From: Eudromia elegans
Taxonomy: Eukaryota > Chordata > Aves > Tinamiformes > Tinamidae
DNA length: 64,000 nt
Assembly (NCBI GenBank): GCA_003342815.1
Contig: PTEX01000131.1
Location: forward strand, 519,640-583,639
Direction: 5' to 3'
Under the pieces are notes generated by a model that saw nothing but the letters and a program-made list of their open reading frames with translations, did no database searches and was not told where the DNA came from. Position numbers and translations under genes: made by a program. Below are positions 38,740 through 52,700 of this stretch, one piece after another; position 1 is the stretch's first letter, and each line of letters opens with the position of its first letter.

Positions 38740-41236
38740 ACAAATAGCAAAGCTTCCTAAAACACGTCTTGAATTTAGCAATAAAGTTTACATAACATTA
38801 TCCTCATAATAATAAAAGGTGCTTAGAATCCAGGCCTATGAACACTTCTATTAAGTCATTAAAAAAAAATGTTTGCTGATATCTTCCTGAGCATGGCAGA
38901 TCAGAATCAAGCCCATTGCCATTAGATCTGACAGTCTGCTATGCTTATTTAGCAAGCTATACCAATAGCACATTAAAATCACATAAACAATTTTCACATC
39001 AGCATTTTATTTTCTTTCTTCATTTTATTCCTTTTTTATTTTTTTCCCTCTCTTTAATAAGTCTGTCTATATGCCCTGGTACCTCTCATCTCCCCAGACC
39101 TTATGCAGAGCCTTAAGTGTACATATAGCAGAGTGTACTGGTGGCATACAATCATTCTGGGGCCTTCATTTTTTTCTGCAGTGCCGTTAAACAAGAACAA
39201 ATTAAATTTTGAGCAAAAGAATAAAATGTGCAGTCCAAAGATTGTATTTGTATTCTTTTAGACATGTGATGTTTCTGCCTAAAACCACAACCACTATAGC
39301 AGCAAGTTTTAAGCACTTAAGAATTTGGAATTATGGGAATGTACTTCTAGCAAAATAACGAAACTCATAGTATACAAGAAAATTGATGGCTTTTTTAAAA
39401 GTATTTTTAAATGGTTTCTGTGAGGAGGGCACTTATTTTCATTTACAAATAGCGAGCACTTTGAGTTCTAATTATTCACGATTATTATAAAGGCTTTCTA
39501 AAATAAGATGTAATAGTTTAGACCAGCAGTTTAAAGAGCCACTTGATAAGCTGAAATGAAAAGTGAGAGTATGAAAAATACATTTCATTACTGCCTGCTG
39601 CCTCAGTATCTTGGGGCAGTATGTTTCCAGGGAGAAATATTGCAAATAAAGTAGCCCGCAGAGCAGTTTTATGGCAGATATTTTCCCTGGGTGAATATAG
39701 CAATTTGACAACAGTTTCTTCCACGTGTATGCGTGCTGAACTGCACCACATTTGAATGTCACTTAGTGAAGGAAATGAAGAATTGCAAGACACGGCTGAG
39801 CCTCAGTGGATGTTAGAGAATCAGAGTGCAGGCAAGGAAGCAATTACTTATTTGCAAAAAATGGGAGCACAGAGTGGCAAGACAGATTGGATTCCTGCTT
39901 TTAGGGATGACCAGTAAAGTACTGCAGACATGAGGCTGTCACAATTACAGCTCTGTCTCATTTGAGCAACAAGAAGATTGGTGATTAAGTAGTGCAAGCT
40001 GTATAGAAGACTTCTGGTCCCCTTGGGTCTCCAGCAGAATGCAGAATAGGGTGGGGAAGAGACCAACAAGGAAATAAGTTGCAGCTTCTGCATTGGGCAG
40101 GGACTGCAGCTCTTCCTTTACCCCAGAGTTACTTATAGGTTGTTAGGACTCAATTTCCACAGAGTTTTCCCAAGGAATAGCACTGCAGCCTTTAAAATCT
40201 ATTCCATGGGTAGTAGAAGCTCCACAGAGATGTGATCTTTCCCTCTCCTGAGCCACAGCAAAGAGCAACAGCCCTCTCCTCCCAGCCTGCCGGGTACTGG
40301 AGAATCCAGTGACCCTATCGGTAGGGGAAAAATGAACTGTGATCTTTTTAATGCCCCGTGCTGCCATAATGATTGCATTCCACCAACTCCATTGCTCTGG
40401 GATCCATCCCTCCACCTAGAAATTCCAGGTCTTAAGAGCTGTAGAAAGAGAACAGAAGGAAATCAGCTTCACTTTTAAACTTTCTAAACTCAATAGTGAG
40501 CTGTTTTGTTCATTGTAAGTAGACTATTTAACCTAAACACTGGCAAACCAAGTCTTTCTAAGGAAGGTTGAAACAACTGTTTATTCTCTAGGTGTATTTT
40601 GTACTTAAAGACAACACGAGGTGAATGCTGCTTAGTTAGGGATCCCTACATGAAATTATAGTTATATCCAGCTGGTGAAACAATCAAATAAATGCTTATA
40701 CAATCCTTGCATAATTAAAGTCTATTTCTCTTTCTCTTGTCTCCAGAGGATTGATTATAGACCAGGGGCTAAGTACAAATGAAAATACTAGAAGGAAAAT
40801 AATCAACAAAAACTGTGTTTGTGTCAAAACAGAGTAAAAGCAGAATGAAAAATTATTTCTGGTGTTGGAAGAGGTCATTTGGGGCTTATGACTTGGAAAG
40901 GGAACTGAGAAGGGAGCCTGGAAGCATGATCAAGGCACCAAGTACTCCGGGCCTGTGACAGTGGAATGCAGTAGAAGCATTAAACAGAATGAATGCAAGT
41001 GCATCACTATTAATTTGCAGAAACTTCTAGAAACCAAGTACACTGCAGTGGGAGCAATGCCTGTTTCCAGGCCTAGTTGATTTTAAAAAGCAAAAACTTG
41101 GCAACAGATTTAAGCAAAGGAGGCAGAATGCAATAGATCTTAAAATACTTTACTGCATAATTTTCTGCATCAGAATTTTGTATCTGAACTATGAAAATAA
41201 CGTGGATAATGGTTTATCATCTAAACTTATCTAAAC

Positions 41237-41262
41237 TTTTCTTATCTAAAGAGATAAGAAAA
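41237..41262. repeat. 11-bp perfect hairpin
   Basis: TTTTCTTATCT (41237-41247) pairs with AGATAAGAAAA (41252-41262) around a 4-nt loop. The left arm belongs to a local ttatctaaac direct repeat. Confidence 0.85.
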
Positions 41263-43070
41263 AAATGTTGGTAACAGTCATGCTGACATTTTTTCCATTG
41301 TGTCACCTAAATGTCATAATCAGAATAACTTATCTTTTACAGTGAAGAATTATGCTTTGCTCAGAAAAATGCCCTTTCTTGTAGTTTGTGTTATTCCTGG
41401 GTGATTTCCTATTCTTCAAGGATAAGTTAAACCTCTCAAGACAACGAATAATATCACTAGAGATACTACGTGGTACCCTCTTAGGATTTTTATTGAAAGT
41501 ATCATCTCGGAAATGAGTAAAGCAATTGATAAAAAATAAAAAACCCACTTTGTATCTCACCTTTACATTTTGCTATTTGTAGATTTTTAAAAGTGACCCT
41601 TCTTAGAGGGTTCGTATATATGTTTATGCCTGTAAAAGCAGAGGTACAGTGAAAACCATCTATGCTGCATCATTTTTAATGAAGCTCATTAGAGACTATT
41701 AGAAGCTCAAGGGACTATTTTTCATCTAATCTAATTTCAGACCTCATTTTAAGGATTTTAACAGCATTGGAACATATTTTGAAATTAAGTGTGACATAGA
41801 TTGATATTTATGTTTCTCACTTCATATATTTGTCAGGTTAAATTACTAGCTAAAGATTTTTTTTTTAACTGTGTCTGTTTACAATTTGAGATGAAACCTT
41901 TGGAATTCTGCTTGAAAACTATTCACCATTGACTCCCACCTCACTTGTGGCACAGTTACCTAGGAGGGCTACACTTAGAGGGTATAGGTAACTGCAAAAG
42001 AGAGATAAATTTTGTTATCCAGTGGAAATTGATGCTACATTTCTTTAGTTGGTCTTTATTTACTGCATCTGCATTTCCCTGGCTGTCATGCATTTTTACA
42101 AGCACAGCTATGATTGCAAATAAATTACAAAAGAAAAATGTGCTAAGAAATGAGAACAGGCTGTAAGAAAGTATTGGGTGGAGTATATGTGAGAACACAA
42201 GCAGTAAAGTATATGTGAGAACAGAGGCAGGACCACCTGGGGGAAAGGAGGCCTATGCAGTAAATATTTTCTTGTAGTTGTCATGTTTCTGCACTGGTTT
42301 TATTGCTCCTAATCAAAGAGTTTTGTGTTGGAGAATGTTGCTACTGTGGCAAACACAGCATTGCCTGGATGTGCTGAATATATTCCAAGCAGATGTCCTA
42401 TAGCACTGGCAGACCAACTGACTAGCCAAACAAGATTGTGACAATTCCCCATCAGCTGAACTTAAACAAAAGAAGTTTTCTAAACTTATTTTTATGAGTG
42501 CAACAGAATATCTGAAAAACCTTCTCACCACCACCGAAAAATATCATACAGTGTCATGATTTCAGGAAATTATTTTGTAATTTTTTTTAATGCTTTAGTG
42601 GTGAAAATTTTTAATGAGGGAATTTTAGTGGTGAAAAATCCCTGTGGATCATGGCAGTTGTGAACGCAGATTTTTGAGCCTAGCTGAAAAGAATTTCATT
42701 TCAGCCAGTATCATGCCTGCTTGTATTTGGCTAACTTTTCATTTCATTTTTTTTTCTAGGGATTTTATTTCTTTTTACTAAATTGGTATAGCTCCCTGAA
42801 ATGATGAGGCTTAGATAGTCGAATAGGGCTTAAAGAAATGACACGTCTTCTATAACAGTAAGAGGTAGTTAAGTGTTGGGGCATACTTTCTGGGTCAATT
42901 TACATATAGACCCATACTCCCCCAAATCTTGACCTTTCTTAAATAAAATGTTAATATTTTGGTAAAGGTAACTCTCCATAAATAAATAAATACAGCCTTT
43001 TTATGGAGAGGAATACCAAGATCATAATTTCTTTATTACTTAGAAATATGTGTTTATAGTAACGATTTCA

Positions 43071-43240
43071 CTTCCTTCCTTTTTTATTACAGGACCCCAG
43101 TCTCCTGATCATTCTTACTTTGCCAATGGCTCCCTTCAGTCTCAAAGTTCTCACCAAGATCTGCTCCAGAAAGACAGTATAGGAGAGCACAGCAGGAAAC
43201 TGTTCAGATCCTTCTGTCTGAGGGAGTGTCTATTTTCCCT
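43071..43240 (+). other. Exon-like segment: acceptor followed by hydrophilic open frame
   Basis: A pyrimidine tract at 43070-43090 ends in AG at 43091-43092. From there one frame stays open for about 84 codons, to a stop at about 43344. Its first 40 or so residues are rich in Ser, Gln, His and Asp (for example GPQSPDHSYFANGS), reading like a disordered region of a real protein. Downstream of about 43240 it dissolves into a TTACTA minisatellite, so any exon must end earlier. I see no good donor site and cannot name a family. It could be a chance frame, a terminal or alternative exon, or an exon of a large gene whose intron makes up this window. Confidence 0.2.
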
Positions 43241-43243
43241 ATA

Positions 43244-43330
43244 CTTACTATTTACTATTTACTTACTATTTACTGTTACTATTTACTATTTACTTACTAT
43301 TTACTATTTACTTACTATTCCCTACTATTT
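43244..43330. repeat. TTACTA-type minisatellite with 18-bp higher-order period
   Basis: Units of tactatt and tact alternate over about 87 bp, forming repeated blocks of acttactatttactattt (18 bp). The right end is degenerate. Confidence 0.9.
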
Positions 43331-43345
43331 TCTCTATACTCACTG

Positions 43346-46300
43346 ATCTTAAATCACACATTCAATTTGCTGGAGTTTAACAGCCAGACAGCTCTTTTGC
43401 ACAGACAAATTTGCACTCTTGATCAGGCAGCAATGACATGATAGAGATGGGAAGGGTAGTCATTTGCAATTTGGCATTTAATTGGGTGAGGAGATGCCTC
43501 ACAAGCGACTTTCGGAAAATGAAGTGGTTCATAAGGTAAAAATCACTTGACGACTTCCAGTTTAAATGCCAGCTCAGTTGAGCCCGTAGCTCCTAAATGA
43601 CCAAGCAGGATGCGCGCAGCAAATATGCTTGCCCAGTGTGGGTGACTGCACCACATCTTGACGTATTGAACAGACATTCCAGCCGACACCGCTCCTGGGA
43701 GACAGATGCACGTGCAGACAAAGGCAATTAAAAGAAAAAGAACTCTCAGAACTGGGACATCTGGACTGCACGTTTTGTTTCTGAAAAGAAAACCTACTGA
43801 AGGGGACTGGCATCGGTTTAGGGAATGCAACTTGGGGGACGCACTGTCTGAGCCCTTTGTTTTGGAGACGAAGGCATGCGCAGAAATGAACGTGTGATTT
43901 CTCAGTCTGCACCAAGTAAATAACCTGCAGATGCAGGGAAATGATTTTGCAGGAAACGGAAATGTATTTGCAGGAATGGAAATAGGCTCTCTACACATTT
44001 TGTACAAAATCTGAGTAACCAGAATGATTTATTTTCATAACACGAGTGGATTAATGCATTACTCTCACACTGAAGAGTGAACAGCAGATACATGCATGTC
44101 TTTAGATGACCGAATGCCACAGAATGCTGCAAGAAAGGAGTGCAAATAAAAAATGTAGTATGTAACTAGAGAAGACTTCTAATCTCATGTCATATGTACA
44201 TTCCTCGTTACAAAGGATAGCCTTTTAATTTAATGGTGCATGTATGTTAAGTTATACTAAAGATATTTTATATAACCAAAGAATACTGTACTGAATATAT
44301 TAAGAAACAGTCATTACTCAAAATAAACTTTCAACCCTGCTTTAAACCAGCTGTTTCTCTTTTTCCCAGAGTAGGAAAAAGTTTCTATAAAAAAGAAAAC
44401 TTTGTTGGTTTAAGTTATAGTTTAAGATGCAAATATTTTTCATATTTGCCAAAAAGAGTGTTTTTCTTTACAGTAGCAGGGAAACGACTGTGAAAGAGTG
44501 GATGTGGGGAGTCAGCCAGACTCTTAGAGAAATATAGCTCACTTATATGATAGCAGATCTAAGTAGAAAAGCAAGTGCTTAGGAAAACACAGTAAAATAG
44601 AACTAAAAAAAAATTCCACATCCCAAACGACTCACTGAATCCCGAGTCAATTACACTGACACAGCTCTTCCAAAATCTTCACTCTTTTACCAGATTAACA
44701 AAAAGAAAAATGTCATTCATTATAAACAAAATCTATATAGATTTTGGCAGATCTCTGGGGGAGAAAATTCCCTGTGGATTTTTATTGTTCTTAGTACCAA
44801 GTTATAAGATAGTACCCAGTGTTGTCCATAAAGAATAAAAATATCCCACACTTGATTTTTTTTTTTAATTATGTCACAGACTTTTGCTAAAAAAAATGAA
44901 GATCTCCCAGGGCAACAGCAATGAAATAATGGGTTAGCTGCTCTACAGACCAGCTGTCTGCACACAGCTTTCTACGGGAGGGTTCACGCAATAGGCTGCA
45001 GAAGAGTACTTACCAAAGGAAAACACATCATAAAATTAGGCACTTAAATAATGTGTTCCATGTTAAAGTACAAATGAAGAACTGTGTTGAAACACAAAAT
45101 CAGGCATTTTATAAGCCAAAGAAAACCTGTATCTAAAGTATCCTTCTATATTTATATGGATAAACTTTTATCTTATCCCGTTAAACTTTTATCTTTGTGA
45201 GTTGTTAAGATGTACCAGAAGAAAATATGTGAAATATTCTCATAACACAGATGAAACACTTAAGAGATAGATGATTCCTATTTCTTGAATGGAGAAAGAA
45301 GAAGGTACAAGGATGCTTTTTTCATATCTTTCATGGAGGCTGAAGCTAGTAAAGTACTTGGATCATCTTGAACATGATGACTGCTACCTTTTAGCACGAT
45401 GCAAACTGCTGCCATCTACTTCTAACACTCAGGTAACACTCACTAAGGTTAAATGACTTAACTCTCCTCTCGTTTAAAAATGTTTCTATTCCCACTATTC
45501 TGTTTGCTAATGTGTAGTTTTCAATTTCTGTTCATGTAAACTAAAGGAAGACCAGACCTCTTTTTGTCTGTACAGCTGGATGTGGAGTCACTCAGTTAAC
45601 AATCTTAATGATACTTAATGATACTTAATGATCTTCAAACTAAACAAGGAAATGAGCTAAAATTATTACTTTGCAGTTCATTCCTTTAGAACTTTAGTAG
45701 TTAAGGGTTTCTTGGGGATGACCTACTAGACAGTTCTTCTCATGTGACCTACCAAAACCCAATACAGGTTTATACAAGTTTTGCTATCCCACCTGTCTTC
45801 TTATCTGATAGCCTAGCTATAGAAACCCCTGCCCTGACACTTGATTCTCTTTCCATTAAAAATCACTGTTTTGCTACTGATTCCAAAGATATTCTTTCAG
45901 GACCAGCCCAACAAGTGAAGCAACACGATGTGTGTGACTACCACGACTGAACCGACTGCACACTTGGCATTACTTCTACCCTATTTTTTCACATTCATTT
46001 TTTCACTGAGAAACCCATAATGGCCCAGGCTCAAGTGGCCAGATAGGCAGATTACTTTGCTTTTTAGTTCAAGTGTCAGCTTGTTTTCAATCACTGTCAA
46101 ACACTCCACCACAGCAGATGCCCATTATGTCAGCTACAGAATGAAATGTTTCAATCCATAATAGCAAGGTGAATGATTTTCTAATATTTATCTTTGAAAT
46201 CATCAAAGTATTTCTCATGACAGCTGTGTTTGCTTATACTCATTACATTTTAAATTTCCTCTTATCTTTTTTTCCCCTCATACTAATGTAGGTACATTTG

Positions 46301-46633
46301 AAAGTTAAGATATTGCTAACAGGAACAGATCTTTAAGATCTTTTTTCCCCCACACTTTTATCTGTTCTCCAGATCTGCTAAACAAATGTACTCCAATGGC
46401 TACAAATTAGCAATCCCCTTTATGTTATGCACTCATGAAACAAATAGGACCTATTCCTTTTTTTTTTTTTTCTTCACATTTTATTCTTTTCTTTACCTCT
46501 TAGGGTGACCCTCTGAAGGGATTTTATTTGATGTAAGTACTGACTGGAAGTGCACTGATTACATCAATAGCAGCACTCTGAGGATTCGTTAAATTTAGTT
46601 AATGACGAAATGGTTTTCTTCTGGATTGTCCAT
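43346..46633. other. Non-coding stretch
   Basis: No gene is supported. A 154-codon minus-strand frame (43543-44007) overlaps 113-codon minus-strand and 63-codon plus-strand frames over the same bases, a sign of local scarcity of stops. The only repeat noted is the 10-bp triplet at 45604-45633. Confidence 0.55.
45604..45633. repeat. 10-bp tandem repeat, three copies
   Basis: cttaatgata occurs three times in a row, with the last base of the final copy changed. Confidence 0.95.
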
Positions 46634-46687
<54 letters not shown>

Positions 46688-46701
46688 CTCTCTCTCTCTC
46701 C
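46634..46701. repeat. (TATC)n/(TC)n microsatellite
   Basis: About 13 uninterrupted TATC tetranucleotides are followed by about eight TC dinucleotides. Long pure tetranucleotide runs are usually highly polymorphic, so this is a good marker candidate. Confidence 0.97.
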
Positions 46702-49700
46702 ACCCCCTCACCTTCAATTTTTTTATCCCTCTTTATTTATGACTACATGAAAAATAACAGCTCAAGCCTTTCACAGTCTGTTATTTATGGACTGTTGTTG
46801 AATGGTGCCACTGAACTAACCCATAGGTTTCCTCTGGGGCACTGGAACACCATTCCAGTACCAGTGGAAAGCATTCAAATTTCATTTAGGCAAGCGTGCC
46901 ATGTAATGGAGTTACTGATTATCCCTTCAGTCATCTATACAAACTTCTTATATTCCTGTCTAATAAAATACGTATTTTATATCAGATTTGAGGGTATTTT
47001 TAGATATTCAATAATGCCTTTCAAAATACAGATTCAGTACAGCTTCTCCGTGATATATACATGCATATGTATATGTACATAAGTACATCTGTGAAGGGAG
47101 GTTCTTCTGAGAATACAGAGGATTTCCAAAGAGAAAATAAGTTGGTATCCAACACTAATTTGTTTATTCTTATGTACTATTAGCGCCTGACACTAATTAC
47201 CAATGAGGCACCTGCTAGGACGTAGTGAGACTCACTCACATGACCATTTTGATCAGTTTAATTTTTAGTTTAACTGCACATGTTATGGCTTTGTAAGTCA
47301 GAAAAGGCTTTTCTAACTGTTTTTACTTTGATTGTTTTAAAAGGAAAAGGGAACTAGAAGTCACGAGATACAATCTTAGAAGAGCTGACCTAAGCTCTTT
47401 CTGTTTTTCAATAAAACATATATTGCCACTTCTGAAATGTAGAGATGCAATATAGAACATTTCTCTCCATGGAGGGATTAATACAGTACAAGGTGGGGGT
47501 CAGAATAAGCCCTTAATTCTATTTACACAATAAAGAGGCCTTCGACTGTCTCTCTGCCTAAAGTTAGTTTTGCCATAGGTGCAGACACTCCATTAAACGT
47601 CTTATTGGCACGTAGTCCAAAGCCCCAGAGATATGTTAAAACACAGTGGAATTCAGAAGAGTGCAAAGACAAATACACATGTGTCTTTTAGCCAAAGAAC
47701 AGGCCAACTCATTTTATTAGCCTGGCTCATGCAGATTTTCCTTGGCGACCTTGCACAGTAAGAGGTCGCTTTTAGTTTTTAGCTTCAAAACAATGGCACT
47801 AGCACTTAAAAAGAACAGAAAGCTTTTGACACTGGAATAACCAATTATTAAATTTAATAAGATATCAGTTATAAGTTTGCAGTGCTAAGGAGTTAAAATA
47901 GTTCATCTCGGAATACTCAGACTGTCTTACATGTAAGGTGGGTGTTATTCCAAAATATGGAAAACTGTTAGCATAATCAATAAATATGATAGAAGCAGGG
48001 CGTTTTCTAAGCTGGCTTTCCAAGATATATGTTTTATAATGGGCTTTCTATTTCCTCTGTTGACCTTATATTGGACCACTTTAACCTTTACCCAGCAAGA
48101 AGGTAGAAATATGTCAGATAAATACGGACATAAACATAAAGACGGCAGGGTCACAAACTTGACCTGACGGTATGTTGTACCCTCTGGAAGGGAAATATAA
48201 CGTGAGCACCATGGAATATAATGTAACTCGATTCCTAACATGTTGTAGTGGTCAACTAGTTGCAGCAATACTAATTTCATGCAGAAATTTTACTTAATAA
48301 AATGAATGCAGCTTCATTAAAATTTAATATGCGTTTTATTCTTATTAGCCGGCAAAATTAAATGTTAAAATATGGGATTATTTTTATTTTAAGTAAAGGA
48401 AAGCATATATTTCACCTAACTTAAGACAAATAGTCTGTTTCTTTTGACATTTGCTGTTAAAATTAGAAAAAAATATGAACCAATTTAATTAGGTTTTCGC
48501 TGATGGATATGAAAGTAGCAGGTAAAAATTATGTACACTGTTTGTAAGTTTTATATGATTCTACACTTGGTAAAATGTAGAATTGCACTTGGTAAAATGG
48601 CTCTTGCTTATTTCGAGACGCAAAAATTCAATTTTCCCAAAGTGTTTTTATTCCTACAGATAAAAAAGCAGGAAGAAATTTTACTATGTACCTTTTATAC
48701 TCAGGCATGTATCCATTAATTTTCCAAGTTCTCTGGAAATCTGTACCTACACCCACCCCTATGCAGGAGCAGCTGTTTCTGTGTGCATAGATGGTTTAAA
48801 AAGTGTGCTGTGTAACCTTCTGCTAGTGCTCTTCTGGGGCTTGTGATGAGCCCTGTTTGAACTGCATTTGAATCAGAAATCCATTGAAAATCCGCTTGCT
48901 TTGGCTGAGGGATCAAACGGATCCTCAGTTATGCCTGCAGGTGACTTCCTCCTGCTTACCATTCTCGATACCATCAAGAGCCTGCTCCCTAGGAGCTTTC
49001 CTTTGAGAAATCTGCTGGCAAAACCAGCCTCACATAACCCCCAAATAACCTCTGGTTTACTTGGCCAAAGCGTGCTCATTTCTTTCAAATTCCATTTAAC
49101 AGAACAGATAGAGATGTGCATGCACTCTTACCTGGATGGGGCAGGTCTCCTCAGCTGCTGCGTGCACCTCACTTTTAATGCCTTCTCTCCCAAGGAGCGA
49201 GTCCCAGGCTGGGCACTGGCTGCTGACCATCCCCGCCCCTGCTTGCCCTGCATGTGCAGAGCTTTTCTGTGCAATCAAAGGCAAAAACGTGGTTAAAACT
49301 GTGATTGCTATTTCTGGCTATTTGTTAGCAGGCTGTTTCTTACTCAGATCGGTTCTTTTCCTTACTTGTCAGGTTTCCTTAATACGCCTCTCAGTGTATT
49401 AGTAAGCTAGCCTAAACAAGCACATAGCCTCATGTATAATACCTTTAGCAAAGAATAAAAGCCTTTGCAGTTTGCCAACGAGAAAAAACTTTGCAATTAC
49501 CAGGATATGCTCAAGTAGTATCTTTTACCTGTATAAATAGTTTCCTCTTAGAGTTTTGAGTCTTACAAGTTGCTTAGTTATTCACTGGTTGATATCTGAT
49601 GCAGGAAATGAAGGCTCAAAGAACAGATATTAAGCCTAATGAGCTCAGTAATTGGGTTTTAGCACAGTATCTGCAGGTTTGCTTGATGTGAGAGAAGGTT

Positions 49701-52700
49701 TCCAATACTTGTACTGTCCTGGGGGCAGGTGAGTGCTCTTCCATTTCTTTTTTTTATTAAAGAAGCCTTTCAGTGTCTTCCTCAGAGACCATACAGCCTA
49801 CAGAAAGTGCATTTAACTACTAGCTAACCGCTAACCTGGAACAAAGTCAGACAAAAGAGGGAGAAAGCTCACTGAGTGAAGGCGTATGGGTCTGTCCTTT
49901 TTGAGAAAGACAGTTGTAAAGAACGGAGAACTCCAAAAGGCAAAAGAAATAATATTGCTTGGGCTGTATCCCAACTCAAACTCAGGCTGGAGATGACTTT
50001 CACCGTCAGATGAGGACTAGCTAAGGATTAACCCAAGGCACGGCTGCTGGTAACTGCCAAGGTCTTCATCTCACTGCTTGCATTTCTGAGTAGAGCTTAC
50101 AGATACTTTCCTTAATGCTCACTTCTAAAGGCTGACAAATTCCCTGTGAAAGATTGGTGGGGAATGTGGTTGTATGCTGAAGCACACAAGTGAAAATATG
50201 CGATCACTATCAAACAGATCAGTCTATAGAAAGGTTAGGTGTAGCTGTTATGACCAGTTCTTTATTCAAAGTTACTCTTATGAGAGTATAATCCGTCCTG
50301 TGAGAGGAATAATTCCAAATTATTATTCCTTATTATTCCAAATATAAATAGAAATATGAATAGTGTGGACTATTCACATTATTTCTGTTTACAGAGTATA
50401 TTCAGGCATACATACAAGGTAGGTCACCAGGGAAATTCTTACACCTGTCAGTCTCTAAAGATGGTTAGTGTTAAAATTTTGCATACTGGAGATTTTTACT
50501 CCCAGAAGAGAGACATCCTACACTGTGCTTCAGCTGGAAACAGAGATTCAAAAAATGGACTGGTATAGAAATTGTTTCAGCAGTGACTAGGCTTTTGTGT
50601 TGATATTACAGCCAAGTGCGGTACACAGCCTTAACACCAGATGGTCATTCTGCTATTTTTATGATAGTTTGCTTACAGTGCTTAGTCCTCGGTACATTTT
50701 GGATGTTCTAAGGTAGCACCCTGGTCTGAAAGTTTTATCCTAAGATGGAATTCTGCTTTTGTGGGGGGTTATTCTTCATCAGTTTGTTTTATCACAAATA
50801 TTAACATTACATATTTTCAGAGCAGGGAAGCACTTTAAATAATGTAGGGATTAAACATCTACTTTTCATCTCTATCTTCTCTCAGAGACTGACTTCTTTC
50901 TCTCCTTTTTCTTCCATTTTAAAGGGAACATTAGCAATTAATGATAGTGCTGAAGAAGTAGGTTACTTGGTGGATAACTGCAGGAAGGGAAAGTCAAAGA
51001 CTATGCCACCTTTTTATTTTCCTCCTCAGGATTCCTAACGTGACAATCCTAAAATACCTTCCACCTGCTTTGTGTTCCTTGGCAGCTATCCCTGCGTACT
51101 GGACATTTAGGCGCACCAGTTCTGCCCTGAGTTTTAGTGTAGAAACGTCTTTCATGTTACATATCCCTTCTTCCTGTCACGCTGCAGAAGGTGAGATTGA
51201 AAAGCATCTCATCATACAAGTGAAGTTTCCCGTGGAGGGAATCTACAGTCTACTACCATTTGCTCTAACCCTGTGCTTTAGAACTGGTCATCTATTTTTT
51301 TTTCCTTCCTTAATGTGTTCCGTAGACATAAAATGGCTCATGAATATGATGTTCATAGTTAATATTTTTAAAATAACATCCACTTCATTATTTAATATTA
51401 TTTTTAAAACATTTTTTAAAACAAGTTTCATCTGCTCCTGGTCTCATAGGAAGATTTGGTGGCAGTTCCTAACAGTCCTCTCTGTATGTCAGCAGAAATA
51501 CCTGTATGGGAAGCCTTCAATCTCCAACTTCTTAAAGCGATGATGCTGGCTGGGATGGGAATAAAACTTTTGTGCCCTCTTCTGCACAACATAAAGGCAT
51601 TTTTCTCCTTGTGGTTCTGTCTTTAGGCTGATATAAAATATTTATGAAGGTTTTGGTAGCAATCTTGGGAACAAATGGAGTTTTAAGTCAGGAAGAGCAT
51701 CTCTTAATACCTGTAGCTTTTCTACAGAGGAATGAAGGAAATGCACGAGGTGGCACATGATTTTACATATAGTGCACGTTTGTGGCACAAGAGAGAAAGA
51801 GAAGATCTAAAATGACAACTTGTATATATATACAAAGCTTGAAAGTTTTTCTTTGTATGTAAGTGTTGGTCACTTAACTCCAAGGAGTATATAAATCAGA
51901 AAAGTCAAGATAAGACCTTTTTCATTTCCAAAATCAGACAGACTGAAGCTTGTTGAAGAGTAAGTGTGAAATTTTGACTAGTTTCTATCAATATGAATAA
52001 GAGGAAAAATGTCTACTTTTCTCAGACAACAAACTAATCCCATTTATGATATTTTTAAACTTCTAATCTCAAAATATAACATTTATTAAATTGGTGTTTG
52101 CAGCACTTTTTCTGAAAAGGAAAGAGCAGTTTTATTTTAAGTACCATATAAATTAAGTAGATTTGAGCTGCATAATTATTTCATATTCTAAGAATAACTT
52201 ATAATTAATTAAATGTCAATATAATTTGGAGTGATTTCAGCTCAACTGTGTGGCGTTCACACTGTTCTATGCAGTACCATTTTTGAAGGCATAACATTTC
52301 AAATAAACTTAGGAGTGCTATTAAGTTGAAGTGATATCCTATTTATGAAGTCATCATTGAAGGGGGTATCTGAAGAAATAGAAGAGTGTTTTAAAAAAGC
52401 TTCCTGTTTTTGTCAGGTTCCAAGTTTCAGCATCTTTTCAGACATGTAGACAGTAGAGATAGAGATAAGGAACTTGATAAGAATTTTCTAAACCTTCAAG
52501 ATGTTAATTTTCCTTTTTTTAGGAATTCTAGGCCTATTTATACTATAAAATTAATACTAGAGTTTATATGTCTGCTTTTTCACAACAGAAAGTAAAATAT
52601 CTTCATTTCATTTACTGCCAGTGTGCAATACTCCATAGAGTATTTTTGAGTAACATAAAGTATTTTCGTTAGTTTCAGAATCACACATTTTACAAGGAAA

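Larger units (their letters stand above)
37221..43070. other. Non-coding stretch
   Basis: No gene is supported. Short direct repeats are aaataggtacatta at 38181 and 38200, agtatatgtgagaaca at 42182 and 42208, and tttagtggtgaaaa near 42594-42640. A pyrimidine-rich run lies at 39005-39055. Frames up to 98 codons have no recognisable content. Two hairpins are listed separately. Confidence 0.6.

Noticed and set aside
43543-44007. 154-codon minus-strand frame
   Set aside because: The same bases are also open in a second minus-strand frame and partly on the plus strand. This indicates local stop scarcity.
13250-44434. Octamer words ATTTGCAT/ATGCAAAT at 13250, 19587, 20786 and 44427
   Set aside because: Several are expected by chance in 64 kb of AT-rich DNA, and they do not cluster.
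48868-49296. 142-codon plus-strand frame in a GC-richer patch
   Set aside because: Two minus-strand frames and another plus-strand frame cover the same bases, and no recognisable motif is present.
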